Made by a program: the position numbers and the translations under genes. Of a stretch of 64,000 nucleotides of DNA, positions 11,101 through 22,110 are shown in pieces (position 1 is the first letter of the stretch; every line of letters starts with the position of its first letter). Location of the stretch: NCBI RefSeq assembly GCF_051106095.1, contig NC_135787.1:170461001-170525000 (forward strand), read 5' to 3'. The stretch is from Pogona vitticeps. Its lineage: Eukaryota > Chordata > Lepidosauria > Squamata > Agamidae. Under the pieces are notes generated by a model. It saw only the letters and a program-made list of their open reading frames with translations, did no database searches and was not told the DNA's origin.

Positions 11101-14100
11101 CATGGACCCGGCCAGTCTATAGACAAGTTCAGGTTTACTGCTGGTCCCGCTTCATCTTCCAGCAGGGGCACGGTGTCCTCGTCCCGGTCATCCACCCACA
11201 CGGAGCATCCAACGGGTGTGTGTGTGTGTGTGGGGGGGGGTCCTCCCGGTAGGCCTTCTTCTGCATTTCTCTCACTCTGCATTCAAACCTCTCTCTCCTC
11301 TCTCCCTCTCCCTCTCCCTCTCTCCCTTTCCCTTTTCCTCTCTCAGCCTTCATCTCCACTCCCTGGCTTCTGCTTCTCCCCAATATGATGGTCTAGAAGG
11401 AATCTGACTCCATCTCCTGTGGTCAGCCTCTTCTTTGAGTACCCTCAGCTTTTCCCAAGCTCTCATCCAGGGATCCTCCATCCAGATCCATTCCCAGCCT
11501 GGAGGCAACTGTTCCTCCCTCCTTTTTATATGTGCTGCTCCCACCTCTATCTCCACTCTCTCCTTTTGTTCTGTTCCTGCCATACAGCCCTGAGTTCCTT
11601 CAAACATTAACCTTTGTATTTCTCTTTCTAAATCTTGTGTATCTGTCCCTCGCTGTTCTGTTCTCTTGGGAAATGAAGTGGGTAGGGTCTGTATTTCTTT
11701 CTTGACAGTGTGGGGGAGGGACAGCACTCCGGTGAGAGGGTTACAGCTCTCTCTCACACACCCCCATCTCACATAATATCACTGTACATGCCAAGTGTTG
11801 CAGACTAGAAGTTAGCACTTGGGATACCACTAGCAAGAAGTAACCCTTATCTCCTCCTCTTCTCCCTATATTGGCTGAGATCCTGTTGCACAGTTATGCA
11901 AACAGCATAATATTTTGAAGCTAATTTCTAGAAGTTAAGAAATCTCCACAGATTTGCATACTGAGCTGTGTAACTTGGCATGTAACAGATAATGTCTATG
12001 GAGATTTATTAACTTACGGCAAGTCACTTTCAACAGTTGTACTGTTTGAGTAACTGTGCAACAGTATTTCAGCTATTGTTTCGTGTACTTTCACATGGCT
12101 ATTTTTAAAACCTCTTCAGAGGTTTAACATCCCCCGAACAAGTGTTCATTTTGCTATCTAATCTTCCTCCCTACGACAAGCCCATTCCTTCCCATTCCTT
12201 ATGGCAAGTGTATTTTAATCACTTGGTTACAGGAGACTATGTTCCAGGTGCCAGATATGTGGCTACCTGAGGCCTTAGCTACAGGCCTTAGGCACCCACC
12301 TTAACCACAACGCTATGAGGAGGGAAAAGAATTATATTAAAAAATACTTAGTGATCGAAATTCATGCTTTTACCTCAGGAATTGCTTTTTTCTGATAATC
12401 CCACTGCAACAATTTCAAGTAGCTATTTGTTAGCACCGAAGTAGGGCTCAGAGTTGTTTTAGACACCCCATTAGCACCAGAAGATGAAGATGGTTCACAG
12501 GAAACAGCAGACAGTTCATCGTGTATGGATTCCTGTATCCATTCCGTGGTCAGATCCAGGGCACCTTAGCATCCCGAGACAAAAGAAAGACATAGTGCTT
12601 GTTTTATGTACGAGCACTCCACATGCTGCAGAAATCACAATGTAGCCAGGCAAATAACCCACACGGGCCTGCTCATGAAAAGGAGGAAAAAACTGAGAAC
12701 TGGAGCAAACCAGAAACATAGAAAAGATACTATTATTTGACTGACGTCACACCATGGAAGACTGGTTACTGTACCACCTATATGCCATTAAAACTACTGT
12801 GCTGCATGACAATGCAAGCAAAGGAAAAAATTATCTGCCCCAGGAATGGAAGGAGAGGAGGGGCAGCTATAGGCCTTGCCATGCCCAGCATCCTGCTAAA
12901 CCTACTAAACCTTATTGGGGGTGGGTGGGTAATGGCAGGTCTGGCTCTTTCCCCTGGAGAGAACACATGCATTCAAAATAAAAGTCTTTTCCTTGGATAT
13001 GCTACTTGGTTTAGGGACCAAACCACATGGTACACAAGTATCCCATTGCTTGCGGGCTTCTTACATGCTGAGTTAGCAAATTGGAGACTCAGGGATAAAA
13101 CCTTCAACCCCCAAGTGCTTTCAAAAGTAAAGGATGTTTTTCCAGCAGTATACCTGCAGCAGGTTTTGGAAAGTAATTAAAGAGCAGATTCATTGTCCCT
13201 AGTCCCTTGGGGCTTATAGGGCAAGTCAGTGAAACAATAATAAACATCCAAGCTGTTGTTAAGAAGAAGAAGATACAAATTCCCATGAGGGTACATCACT
13301 TGAGCAACTTCTTCATTAGGGGCCTTTGTCTTAAGCAGCTATCTGTATCACTAAGCCACTCGTTACCACAGGTGGGCAAAATGTAGCCTGTAGGCCACTC
13401 CAGAGTCCCCCATGTCTCTGAGTGCACTCTTTCGTATGTACACACACATACATGCCATTTTCTACCTCAGGAGTGGCATTTTCTATGTTAGTATCTATAG
13501 CCCCCCTCAATCAAGGCCTGGTGGGGCCCACAGTGGGTGCCCGTGGAAGACGTTTGGGGCCCTAAGCCACCCAAAGTTTCCCATCTCTCGTTTGTAATCT
13601 CCCTATATAAAGAAAGAACATACTTGGCGTTTCTTCAAGTATATCTTGGAATTTTGCTCTTTCATATTCCACTAAGTTACGCTGGAGATGAGGTCTGAGA
13701 TTCTGGATAGTAAAATTAACCATATCCATGGTCATGAGATCCAGAACATGAAATATTTGCCTGAAAAAATAGAAGACATAAGTTTGCAACAAGCATCAGG
13801 TTTCATGGGAATATGCTTAAACGCTGTTTGGCAGTAGCCCTTTCTGACCATGCAGAAGGCAAATACACACACTTATCTTAATTCCACAGAAGTTTATTTT
13901 CTTAAAGCAACCACTCCACCCCCCACCCCCGGAAACATCATAGATAAAGTATGGCATTGCAGAACCCATGTAAGAACCCTACACAGTGTATGGTGATGGC
14001 ACATGAATTGTGTATGCATTTATAGATACATGTTGAGTAATGCAATTGATGATTTTTCGCAAGACGGCGATTTTGACAGCTGGGTCCACACTTCGCAAAA

Positions 14101-17100
14101 TGGTTTTCCTATGGGTGATTTTCGCAAGACAACAATTTCCCCCCATTGGAACGCATTAAATAGAATTCAATCCATTCCAATGGGAAACCACATTTCGCAA
14201 GACGATGTTTTCGCAAGACAGCGATTTTCACCACTGTATGTATGTACGTACGTACGTACGTACGTACGTATGTACGTACGTACGTATGTACGTATGTATG
14301 TGTGTATGTGTGTATGTATGTATGTATGTATGTATGTATGTATGTATGTATGTATGTATGTATGTATGTATGTATGTATGTATGTATGTATGTATGTATG
14401 TATGTACTGCCTTCATCCCCAAAAGGACCCAACTTCACTTTTTAGAAGATACCTTTATGGAAAGCACTTGAAGGAAGAAACAGTTTTAGGAGGACCAGCG
14501 TATAGAGAACTCCAAAAAAAAATTTTCTAAAACAACAAGCAGCAAAATTGAAACTGACTTAGGTATACTCTAAATTCTAAGTCTTATGTTGAATCCAGAA
14601 AAACAAAAATATATTTAAAAATCAGTGTTTTAGGCTGCTAAATAGTATTAAAAATAATCACACACCAACCTGAACAATGCTACAATATTTCCAGTGGCTT
14701 TTAACTGGTTCACGTCATTATCTCTTACTGGAGCGCACAGTTTTCCCATGGTGCTAATGACATAGTTCGCGAGGCCCTGGATGTCAACTGCATTGTGCTC
14801 TGCCTGCTGTCTTATGAGGTCTGCATCAAGGACTTCACAGATTTGACTCCGCATCCTATTTGCTCCAGGGTTCAAGAAAGAAAGAAGGATCTGCAACATT
14901 GAGAACACCAACCACCTAAGGCCTAGATTGGTAATGCAGACTTATGTACTAGGTAGAGGAGAAAAAGAACAAAAGGAATAGGGGTTCTGTAATTCCAGGA
15001 TTTATATCTTAGAAGCAGAGCTTAGCAAAGTTTCTTTTAAAGACTACAATTGCCAGAATCCTCCAGCCACAATGGCCAATAGTTGCAGTGGCCCGGGTAT
15101 TTCTCAAACTGTAATCCAAAAGAGTAACTTTTCTATTGTGTGGTTAGAAGGACGTTGACCAAATGTAGCATTTATTTTACCTTTCCATGTCATGATGGCC
15201 CTACTGAAATTCTCCATTTTAAAATAAACATTAATAATTAAATCTAACAAGTTTTAATTAAAGTTATTTATAATCATATGAAGACTCTACCTAATGCATC
15301 CTGCTTTAATTTGGAATTATATTAAATGATAGCCAGCATAGTGCAATGCTTAGAACAGTGGACCCAGATTACACAGCCTACTAAAGCAATGAAACTTGCT
15401 AAATGGGCCTGGACAAGTCACTATTTTACAAGTTAATAACCACAGGGCTAAAGGGATGACCAGAAATAACTGAGTATGCTGTTCTGAACTGTTTCAGGAT
15501 GAGTATGGTATAGAGATTAACATAGTAAAGATAAAGGTTCCCCTTGACATTTACTCCAGTCGTGTCCGACTCTAGGGGGCGGTGCTCATCCCCATCTCCA
15601 AGCCATAGAGCCAGCATTTGTCCGTAGACAGTTTCTGTGGTCACGTGGCCAGTGCGGAATGCTGTTACCCTCCCACCAAGGTGGTACCTATTTATCTACT
15701 CGCATTTTTACATGCTTTCGAACTGCTAGGTTGGCAGGAGCTGGGACAAGTGATGGGAGCTCACTCCGTCACATGGATTCGATCTTACAACTGCTGGCCT
15801 TCTGACCTTGCAGCACAGAGGCTTCTGCAGTTTAACCCGCAGCACCACCACTAACAACTGCTAAGTCCTACTATGTAGAATGATGTTAGCTACCTAGGTT
15901 CAGTATCAGGACCTGGTATCCTGGATGGGGACTCAAGTCATGAGACTCAATGTCAAATAAGACTTAAGTCGCCCTGGTGACTTGATTCAGACTTGACACA
16001 GGGTTTGTTTTTTTTTTTAATTTTATGACTTGACGTGTGACTATAAACCCATCCTCTCCCTTTTTCTGGGGGGAGAAAACTTGTTTTTAATAGGAACTCA
16101 GACTTGGGGCTAGGGACTTGGTACCAAAGACTCAAACTTGGACTTGGTACTAAAGACTTGGACTCAGACCCCAAGACTTGCCAACTTTCCTGCCTGGTAT
16201 CCAAGAGCCCAAGGCAGGGCCTACTGACCATCCTAGAGTGTAAGTGTGATGATTTTAGCTGTGACTTTTGAAAAACAACAACCTTGTGTTTAAAAAGGAA
16301 ATGTCCAGCTAGGGAAACTGAGCTGCCATTATTTTCTGCCTTCCACTGGGTCCCAGACAAAAGGTCAAAAAGCCTACGCACCATGTTGGATGCAGGATTC
16401 TGGAAGGTTTAGTCCAAAAAAAGGAACTTTTCCATGGTCTGCCTTGACATTATAGCTGCTATAGCAGGGCCCCAGATACTGTGGGAAACATATATGTGCT
16501 GTAGCCATTGCCCTTTGGAACAGCACTTTCAACAGCAATGGAAGGCAAAGAGACATTTATTTTAAAATGTGATGTACCTCCTTGTAGCAGGTTGCCCCTG
16601 TTGCGTGATGAGCTTGCAGCCGAGTGAGGAAGCACCAGACACAAGAGGGGCACAGAGGAGGGCACTTTGCCAAGGGCTGCCATAAAGGTGACACTGCTTG
16701 TAGGACCACAATGTCATGAGAACGCAACATCCAAGAATTTATTTAACAGTCATTACACAACATGCCTTGAAGTTGAAATATATATAGTTTCAAATATTTT
16801 TCTTATTCCTTTTAGCTTATTAACAAACATTACAAGCTATACTGTTTGCAGGTTCACAGAATCAATGTCCCAGCTTAGAATGAGAGAGAAGGATTAGCCA
16901 CCAGGTTAAACTGACCTCTTTAATTTCCTCAAACAGCTTGATAGCATGCTCATATTCTGGAGGATCTTCATTCAAGTCTTCTTCCAGACGATCCCAGAAT
17001 GCTTGGTGCACAATTTGCTTTACTCTCCCAGGCAAGCTATTGTGGGGGTAAAGGGAAAATGTATTCAAAAGAGACATAATAGGATGAATTCTATAGTACA

Positions 17101-20100
17101 TATCAACCAGTGAAATGCCAAAGGTAACTTTTGGTGGCAAATGGTCACAGGTTAAGAAGTCAGAATAGGCATTTAGTATTACATGTGATTGGCGTGTGCT
17201 GGAAAATAATTATGCTGTCTTCTAAACTTGCAGTAAATTGCTGTTGGCATTAAGCTGGCCAGATTGCGGATAGAGTTAACTATTACAAAAAGCAAATCAA
17301 GCATCTCTAATTGGAAGAAAAGTACAGTGGTGCCCCACTTAACGGTAACCCCACTTCACAACGAATCCGATTCACAACGATGTTTTTGCGATCACAAAAC
17401 GATGTTTTAATGGGCAAAATCCGCTTTACGACAATCGGTTCCCTGCTTTGGGAACCGATTCTTCGCATTACGACAATCAAAACAGCTGATTGTCGGGTTT
17501 TCAAAATGGCCGCCAGCTGTTCAAAATGGCTCCCCACTGTGTTCAGGATGGATTTTTCACTGCACAGGCATCAGAAAATGGCCGTCCTATGGAGGATCTT
17601 CGCTGGACGCTGAGGTATTTCACCCATTGGAACGCATTGGACCAGTTTTCAATGCATTTCAATGGGCTTTTTTATTTCACTTGACGAGGATTTTGCTCTA
17701 CAGCGATTTCGCTGGAACAAATTATCCTCATCAAGCGAGGCACCACTGTACCTGTAATAGATCTGTATTCCTGCTATGATACAGAAGAGCCTTGCCATGA
17801 TGGCATGCCAAGAAATAAGGGTCATTTCCTCAGAAACAAAATATGGTAATGACAGGTATTTGAGGGCACGTAGGTCTTGAGTGTGCAATTAAGAACCATT
17901 AGCTTTACAAAAGAGCTGCTTCTAATTCGCTTATAGGAACTGGCCCAGTTGCATATTTTGAACTGTCTTGGAAAGGCTAGCTATTGGGAACATGAGGATG
18001 AGTACTTGCACTTTCAAATTTACCACTACTCAACTGTCTTTATAAGCTGCCTCTTAGCAGTGCCAGCCTAAAATCCACAGTACTGTATACATTTCATACA
18101 TAGAAGCCTAAAAGTAACAAATAACTGCTTCTCCTTAATTAAAAAAAACTTTAAAGGAGTTCCTAGTGGTGTTCAAGCTACATGTGTCTTGCCAATATTT
18201 CTGAATATTTTTAGAACTGGTTCCTGCATTAGTAGCTTTAGCCCTTTTTAAGACGCTCTCCCACTTACCTGTTCTGAGGATGCTCAATGCATTCCAAATG
18301 GAAGTTCTCATTTACAGCAATTTCATGAGCAAGCGTCAAGTTTGATAAGTTCCTGGCTGCTGCCATCATTTCATCAAATGTAACTACTTTGGGAGGACTT
18401 GTTGCTGAAATAAAGGAATGACACGTACATCACACATGTATTCATAGGGTTGTTAGGACACCAGCCTCCAATTTCCTAAGGTTTCAGAACGATAGCCTGA
18501 TACCAGAGGCAGGCCCATATAGTGTTGAAGAGGTGAGATGTGCAAAAGTTGGCAAATAGGAGACTTTTTCTAGGCTTTGAATTGCTACTGCGTCTGTCAA
18601 GGCTTGTGCAACAAGAAGAATCGTGAAAGATCATGCTGGTGCTCCATTTGTTGCCTTTTTCCAAATTTGACACATCTAAAAGACAGCAGTAGCTGTTAAA
18701 GATACTGCCCAAGCCTTAAAGCCATTCCTTCTCTTCCAGTGCTGCTCAGGCTGTGAAATTATATCCCTGCCTAGAGATATGAAGCGGCCCTGAAATTTCC
18801 CAAGACTTCAGCCAGTATCCTGACAGCTGGTAACCGTACCAGCTTAACATGAAAACAGTTTAAAAATTTATACTTTGCAGGGTTGCTTTGTAAGTGGCAA
18901 TGTCAAAAACTGAGCCTGAGGATGGATATTCCCAAAGCAGCCACTCTTATCTTGCCAGCAACGGAAGAGCTGTTTCTCAGAAAAGGCCGACCACTGTCAG
19001 TGATGTTCTCCTTTAGGTATCTCCCTACACAGCAACTGATGGGGCTCCAGGACTCCTGTTGCATTGCCACTAAAGCTTGGAAATTACTTTTTGGGCTACA
19101 ACTGTCCAACGGTCTGGCCAGGATTGCTGGGGGATTCTGTGAACTGTAGTTAAAAGGAAGGGTTTATGGAACTGCTTTTAAAAAAGGTTTTCCTAGCTCT
19201 AATTGCTACTTGCTTTGAGCCTCCTGTTGCTGCCAGCCATTTACATACCATCAAAAAGATGGATACGTACCACAAAAAAACAGAACAAACAGGTACTGAT
19301 CTACATAAATGTTCATATCCACATTTACAGGTACTGATTAAGAATTGAATGGGGATTGGACTCAATGCCCTGATAGGCACCTTCCATTTCAATTATTCCA
19401 TGATTCTAGAATTTATGAATCTCACTGTGTCTCATTCCAGAGTGAAACTAAGAGACAACCCCCCTTTCTGCCTCACAGATATATTTATCTGTGTGATTCC
19501 CTCACCCCCACCCAAGAAATCTCATAGGATTTCTCAGGACATTCACAGGTTTATTTTTTCCTGAAAAAAATGTCATTGTGCACAGGATTATTACAATTCC
19601 TGGTGCCTTTACTGCACAGGTTTCACCTGGAAAGGACAGAGGAAATGCCAGACTATGCATGATTTGCCCCAAAAAAGTAAATTAAGCTGTGCAAAATTTG
19701 GCCGTTTGTCTCCAAGGACAAGAGGCAAAAATCGAATGAACAAACAAATGTAAAAGAAAAATTAGATGGGATCACATTTTCACAGGAAGCCAGGAAAATG
19801 TGTTGGTGCAGCAAGATGTCTCTGTAGGGACTCTTGACATAGGAAGACTTAAAAAAACCCCACTGAAGACAACATAGTTTTGCAAGTACCTGCCATTCTC
19901 TGGTACAAATGCAAGTTCTATAATCAAAGATGAATTTTATAACTAAAACTTAAACAGAATCCTTGAGTGGCAAGGATAAAGTGATTTGTTCACCCACTAA
20001 GATCAGGTATTGCTTGGTATTAATAGGAGAACTCAAGGCTCCTACTCTTTGTTTTTAGACCATATGCAGGCTAGGCAGCCCTTCAAATGGAGGATGTCTT

Positions 20101-20526
20101 CAAAAGAAGATTACGCTATAGCCACCCGGCAAATAGAGGATTATCCTCCCTAAAAGAGGGCATGCAGTCACCCTAAAACCACTGCATAATCTGTCAAGAT
20201 ATACTGACACAGGAGGGGGGCCTGAAGGGGGGGGACCTTTGTTGTTGAGAGCCCTGTTATATTACAGCTCATTCTGTTTTGAAGAATCTGCACAGAAAAG
20301 TATCAAACACAGTGTGCATGTGTGTGAAATACAAGAAATAAAAATCACATGCATTTCACATGCCTGTACCACATAAAACTAACTTACAAGCTGGGGAGGT
20401 GGACTTGCTTGAAGAGTCACTGGTAAAACTCTGCCTGGAGTATTCAGAGTCGCTGGAAGATGAAGCTGCACTTTCAGAGAACCTTGAAGAATCACAGTTG
20501 CTGTTCTGCTCATCATTCAGAGGCAT
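7930..20526 (-). CDS. TCP11L2: TCP11L2, T-complex 11-like protein 2 (nine coding exons, gene-level entry)
   Basis: Joining 20526..20388, 18404..18269, 17036..16916, 14890..14670, 13760..13624, 12564..12374, 9929..9748, 9621..9449 and 8171..7930 gives 1542 nt, or 513 residues plus TGA; human TCP11L2 is 519. All joins have GT-AG sites and preserve frame. The product has a Ser-rich acidic N-terminus ([21 protein letters not shown]) and then the all-helical Tcp11 domain (about residues 50-500). Conserved blocks include [108 protein letters not shown] and the C-terminal [20 protein letters not shown]. No enzymatic motif, signal peptide or membrane segment is visible. The family's biochemical role is poorly known; the paralogue TCP11 acts in sperm, and TCP11L2 has been linked to muscle satellite-cell migration. 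The start is the ATG with aaa before it, homologous to human MPFNGE. An upstream in-frame ATG exists (see 27589-27691). Confidence 0.95.
8172..9448 (-). other. TCP11L2: TCP11L2 intron between last two coding exons
   Basis: About 1.3 kb of AT-rich intron with a short CA-rich stretch near 8914-8945. I see no repeat family member and no further exon. Confidence 0.6.
9449..9621 (-). CDS. TCP11L2: TCP11L2 coding exon (residues 376-433)
   Basis: The acceptor cctttatttgcag precedes 9621; the donor is TTAATTG|gttagtg. It encodes [20 protein letters not shown], then [19 protein letters not shown] and EDNPIRSLI. Human has NLIGQFSSIEEEDNPIWSLI at its end. 173 nt, phase 2 in, 1 out. Confidence 0.94.
9748..9929 (-). 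CDS. TCP11L2: TCP11L2 coding exon (residues 316-375)
   Basis: The acceptor atgtctcttccag precedes 9929; the donor is AAGAA|gtaagt. It encodes [39 protein letters not shown] and [11 protein letters not shown]. 182 nt, phase 0 in, 2 out. Confidence 0.95.
9930..12373 (-). other. TCP11L2: TCP11L2 intron containing a coding-like block
   Basis: A 2.4-kb intron. Its middle (about 10878-11790) is a GC-richer, low-stop block described separately. A one-arm relative of the 6934-7085 inverted-repeat element lies near 11872. The flanks are otherwise AT-rich intron sequence with nothing recognised. Confidence 0.55.
10878..11790 (-). other. Unassigned coding-like remnant, possibly from an LTR-type element
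   Basis: Several long overlapping open stretches on the minus strand, the same strand as TCP11L2, stand out from the stop-rich intron around them. The composition is charged and proline/tryptophan-containing and resembles a gag-like region, but no diagnostic motif (zinc knuckle, protease, reverse transcriptase) is seen. A TG/G-run microsatellite at about 11216-11240 and a CT-rich tract at about 11291-11345 interrupt it. I found no flanking long terminal repeats. If it is an LTR-type relic it is broken and partial. Family and age cannot be given. Confidence 0.25.
12374..12564 (-). CDS. TCP11L2: TCP11L2 coding exon (residues 252-315)
   Basis: The acceptor is gatgctaag|GT, with a poor pyrimidine tract; the donor is CCTGAG|gtaaaa. 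It encodes [20 protein letters not shown], a variable Ser-rich linker, and [18 protein letters not shown]. Human has ALDQTTEWIKESVNEE and [18 protein letters not shown]. The middle linker is the least conserved part of the protein. Confidence 0.93.
12565..13623 (-). other. TCP11L2: TCP11L2 intron
   Basis: About 1.06 kb. No repeat family is recognised. A 147-codon plus-strand open frame (12737-13180) is present but shows no motif, so I treat it as chance. Confidence 0.55.
13624..13760 (-). CDS. TCP11L2: TCP11L2 coding exon (residues 206-251)
   Basis: The acceptor ttttttcag precedes 13760; the donor is ACGCCAA|gtatgt. It encodes [18 protein letters not shown], then [20 protein letters not shown] and LEETP, matching human [18 protein letters not shown]. 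137 nt, phase 2 in, 1 out. Confidence 0.95.
14041..14239. mobile_element. Inverted-repeat MITE, 'cgcaagac' subtype, left end degraded
   Basis: It contains repeated tttcgcaagacg / cgcaagacagcg words and the core ccattggaacgcattaaata paired with the inverted caatccattccaatggga. It ends ttttcaccactgta. The same words occur in the fuller copy at 43225-43701. The left terminus tacagtgg is not preserved. No coding capacity. Confidence 0.7.
14236..14406. repeat. Tetranucleotide microsatellite (GTAC)n/(TATG)n
   Basis: About 170 bp. It begins with GTAC units, mixes GTAT/GTAC/GTGT, and continues as pure TATG. GTAC is its own reverse complement, so the first part can form hairpins. The long open frames that cross it in several phases are artefacts of the repeat. 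Confidence 0.95.
14670..14890 (-). CDS. TCP11L2: TCP11L2 coding exon (residues 133-205)
   Basis: The acceptor aatgttgcag precedes 14890; the donor is TTCAG|gttggtg. It encodes [20 protein letters not shown] and then [20 protein letters not shown] and [15 protein letters not shown], the best-conserved block of the Tcp11 domain. 221 nt, phase 0 in, 2 out. Confidence 0.95.
14891..16915 (-). other. TCP11L2: TCP11L2 intron with Sauria-type SINE
   Basis: About 2 kb. It carries a short inverted-repeat element at about 15010-15150 (actacaattgccagaatcct and cttttctattgtg) and a SINE at 15530-15853. A run of acttgg/gactcaga words (about 15920-16180) looks like a degenerate short tandem repeat. No exon is seen in the remainder. 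Confidence 0.6.
15530..15853 (-). mobile_element. Sauria-type tRNA-derived SINE with BovB-like tail
   Basis: On the minus strand it reads from a tRNA-like head (ggttaaactgcagaagcctc ... gttgtaagatcgaatccat) through cagctcctgccaacctagca and tagataaataggtaccacc to a tail with gggcggtgctcatc reversed and gagtcggacacgactgg. The tail resembles the BovB 3' end, which is the known basis for mobilisation of Sauria SINEs. A near-identical copy lies at 54981-55330 in the opposite orientation. Confidence 0.85.
16916..17036 (-). CDS. TCP11L2: TCP11L2 coding exon (residues 92-132)
   Basis: The acceptor acccccacaatag precedes 17036; the donor GAG|gtcagt is somewhat weak. It encodes [20 protein letters not shown] and on through [13 protein letters not shown]. 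Human has [16 protein letters not shown] at this place. 121 nt, phase 2 in, 0 out. Confidence 0.94.
17037..18268 (-). other. TCP11L2: TCP11L2 intron with MITE
   Basis: About 1.2 kb, one third of which is the inverted-repeat element at 17323-17750. Nothing else is recognised. Confidence 0.65.
17323..17750. mobile_element. TA-flanked inverted-repeat MITE (pogo/Tigger-like ends)
   Basis: Begins tacagtggtgccccactta and ends agcgaggcaccactgta, so the termini are inverted repeats flanked by TA. The interior has the family words acaacgatgtttttgcgatc, aaaatggccgcc and cccattggaacgcattgg. About 428 bp, no transposase. The TA duplication and CAGTGG...CCACTG ends suggest the Tc1/mariner superfamily, pogo/Tigger branch; that placement is inference. 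Confidence 0.8.
18269..18404 (-). CDS. TCP11L2: TCP11L2 coding exon (residues 47-91)
   Basis: The acceptor tttatttcag stands before 18404 and the donor CAG|gtaagtgg after 18269. It encodes [14 protein letters not shown], then [16 protein letters not shown], the start of the Tcp11 domain. The 136-nt length and phases (1 in, 2 out) join its neighbours without a break. Confidence 0.94.
18405..20387 (-). other. TCP11L2: TCP11L2 intron
   Basis: About 2 kb. It holds a short inverted-repeat element near 19070-19150 (agcttggaaattacttttt ... ctgtgaactgtagtta) and a CR1 3'-end scrap at 19340-19417. No additional exon is visible. Confidence 0.6.
19340..19417 (+). mobile_element. CR1 LINE 3'-end fragment
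   Basis: The words ggattggactcaatgccct, gcaccttccatttcaa and attccatgattctag match the conserved 3' end of CR1 elements, which closes with repeated ATTCTATGA-like units. Only about 80 bp remain. Confidence 0.65.
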
Positions 20527-20545
20527 TTTGGCAAAGTGTACAAAT
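20388..20545 (-). CDS. TCP11L2: TCP11L2 exon with canonical start codon (residues 1-46)
   Basis: The acceptor ccatttccag precedes 20545. There are 19 nt of leader, then ATG at 20526-20524 (MPLNDEQ). The exon ends GCT T|gtaagt at 20388, leaving a phase-1 split serine. The leader has no stop in the frame of the ATG (reads FVHFAK), which is what makes the upstream exon potentially coding. The residues are Ser/Asp/Glu-rich and probably disordered. Confidence 0.92.
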
Positions 20546-21629
20546 CTGGAAATGGGGTTGGGCCACAATTTGAATTGGTTATTTTCGTTTCAGTAGACAG
20601 TCTAAGCTCCTAAGAGACTTTAAAATCAAGGGCGTTAAAATTTAAATCATGATAAACAAAGTTGTATTGTAAACCTAGATTCTATTCTCACAGGTAGAAA
20701 TATTCCATGTATCTAAAGTAGGGATAAACAAAGCTTGCCTATTGAAAGGCTGCTCATTGGCTTCCTTTTGTTTGAAGATCATTTGGGCAATAAAATTATT
20801 CATGATGCTTGATCTTTGATTTCTGTAACAAATGATAAACTGGCGTATTATATAATCCTTCAGTGTTTTAGTAGGGGGTGGAAATCAAAGGAGATAAAAA
20901 CTATGAGTAGTGTCTTTCTGTGATATTTGCATAAATATCATTAAATATTCTTAATATCAAATATTATTAGTAACAGTCATGGTAGTATACTATCTGTCTA
21001 TGTAATGTTTTACAGTGTTACAGGTAACAGATAGGGCCTATATTCCCAAGGAGCTTGTAGTTTAGAATATACATTGGCTGAAATCCTGTTGCAGTTTGTA
21101 AACAGGCTGCCTGATACCAACATGGCCTTTATTTCAGCACCAAGTTAAAACCTGAAGCATTTCATAATAACAGAGATTATGGGCTGTGTTCAGTCCTTCA
21201 GCCTCTTGCAATATTGTTTTAACTGCTACACTATTTTAATCAAAAATGTTCAAACTGTTACAATCTATAGAATGTATGTGATTTCATTCGAAGGATTCAT
21301 TGTATCCTAACTTGAGATCTGTTGATATTTGGTAGGTTGGAAATGTTTAATAAGCAAACAAAACCTTATACTGACCTATAAAAGCAAGCTGCTCACAGAA
21401 CGAAACTATCACAGTTATGCAGAAATAGATGCCGTTCGCCTACAAAGAAAGAACCAGGAAGACAAGTGACTAAGTACAAAGACTTCAGCAATGATGCAGT
21501 GATCCTTCCAACATTCCTGTAAGGTGTATCAGTATTCTCTCTGTTTTGCGGATTGTGGAGAGGCAAGGCAAAGGCTGAAAAACAAAATCTTGAGGAAATT
21601 AGAACTGGGCATTCATCTGGTCACCAAGC

Positions 21630-21815
21630 ATGGTGTAGCAGACAGAGGGGATGGTCTAAAACCCAGGAGTCCTGAGTCTGATTCCACGTTCAGCCATGAA
21701 AATGCACTGGAGGGATGGGGTAGCACTGATAAAGCCATTCCTCAAACATCTCAGTTATGAAAGCCTTGTTAGGATCCCTTAAGTGGGCTGCAACTTCATA
21801 GCCTATAACATGACA
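21630..21815 (+). repeat. SINE-like repeat
   Basis: Head gcatggtgtagcagacagag, B-box-like gagtctgattccacg, and a tail with gaaagccttgttaggatccc. The copy at 56050-56235 shares the plan (gtggtttagtggacagagta ... gaaagtcctgttagggttgc). No coding capacity. Confidence 0.6.
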
Positions 21816-22110
21816 TTCACCTGGTCAAATACTGAAAGGAAGAAGGCCAATTCACATGGTTAGAACAACAAAGAAATATCTGGAATTCTTCCACTCTTTA
21901 TAATTAAATGTCTCAATTGCAAAAGTCTCGAATATTTTATCTTATATTTTCATTCTTTCTAGCAGCTACTGGTTTTTCCCCCCCAGATTCAAGCTCAAGC
22001 CAAATCATTCAGAGGAATTTCATAATGCAGAAAAGCCAGATCACATGGGTTTGTGTGGCTTCTGGGGCACCAGAAAAAAATCCAGATGGAATTATGAATG
22101 ACAGCCCACA

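Larger units (their letters stand above)
13761..14669 (-). other. TCP11L2: TCP11L2 intron with MITE and tetranucleotide satellite
   Basis: The intron holds one inverted-repeat element (about 14041-14239) and, directly abutting it, the TATG/GTAC microsatellite (14236-14406). The remainder is plain AT-rich intron. Confidence 0.65.

Noticed and set aside
12737-13180. 147-codon plus-strand open frame inside a TCP11L2 intron
   Set aside because: No family resemblance, no splice or promoter context, ordinary intron composition. Likely chance.
14003-14530. Long open frames on both strands (YVRT/YVCM and YIHT repeats)
   Set aside because: Produced entirely by the TATG/GTAC microsatellite.
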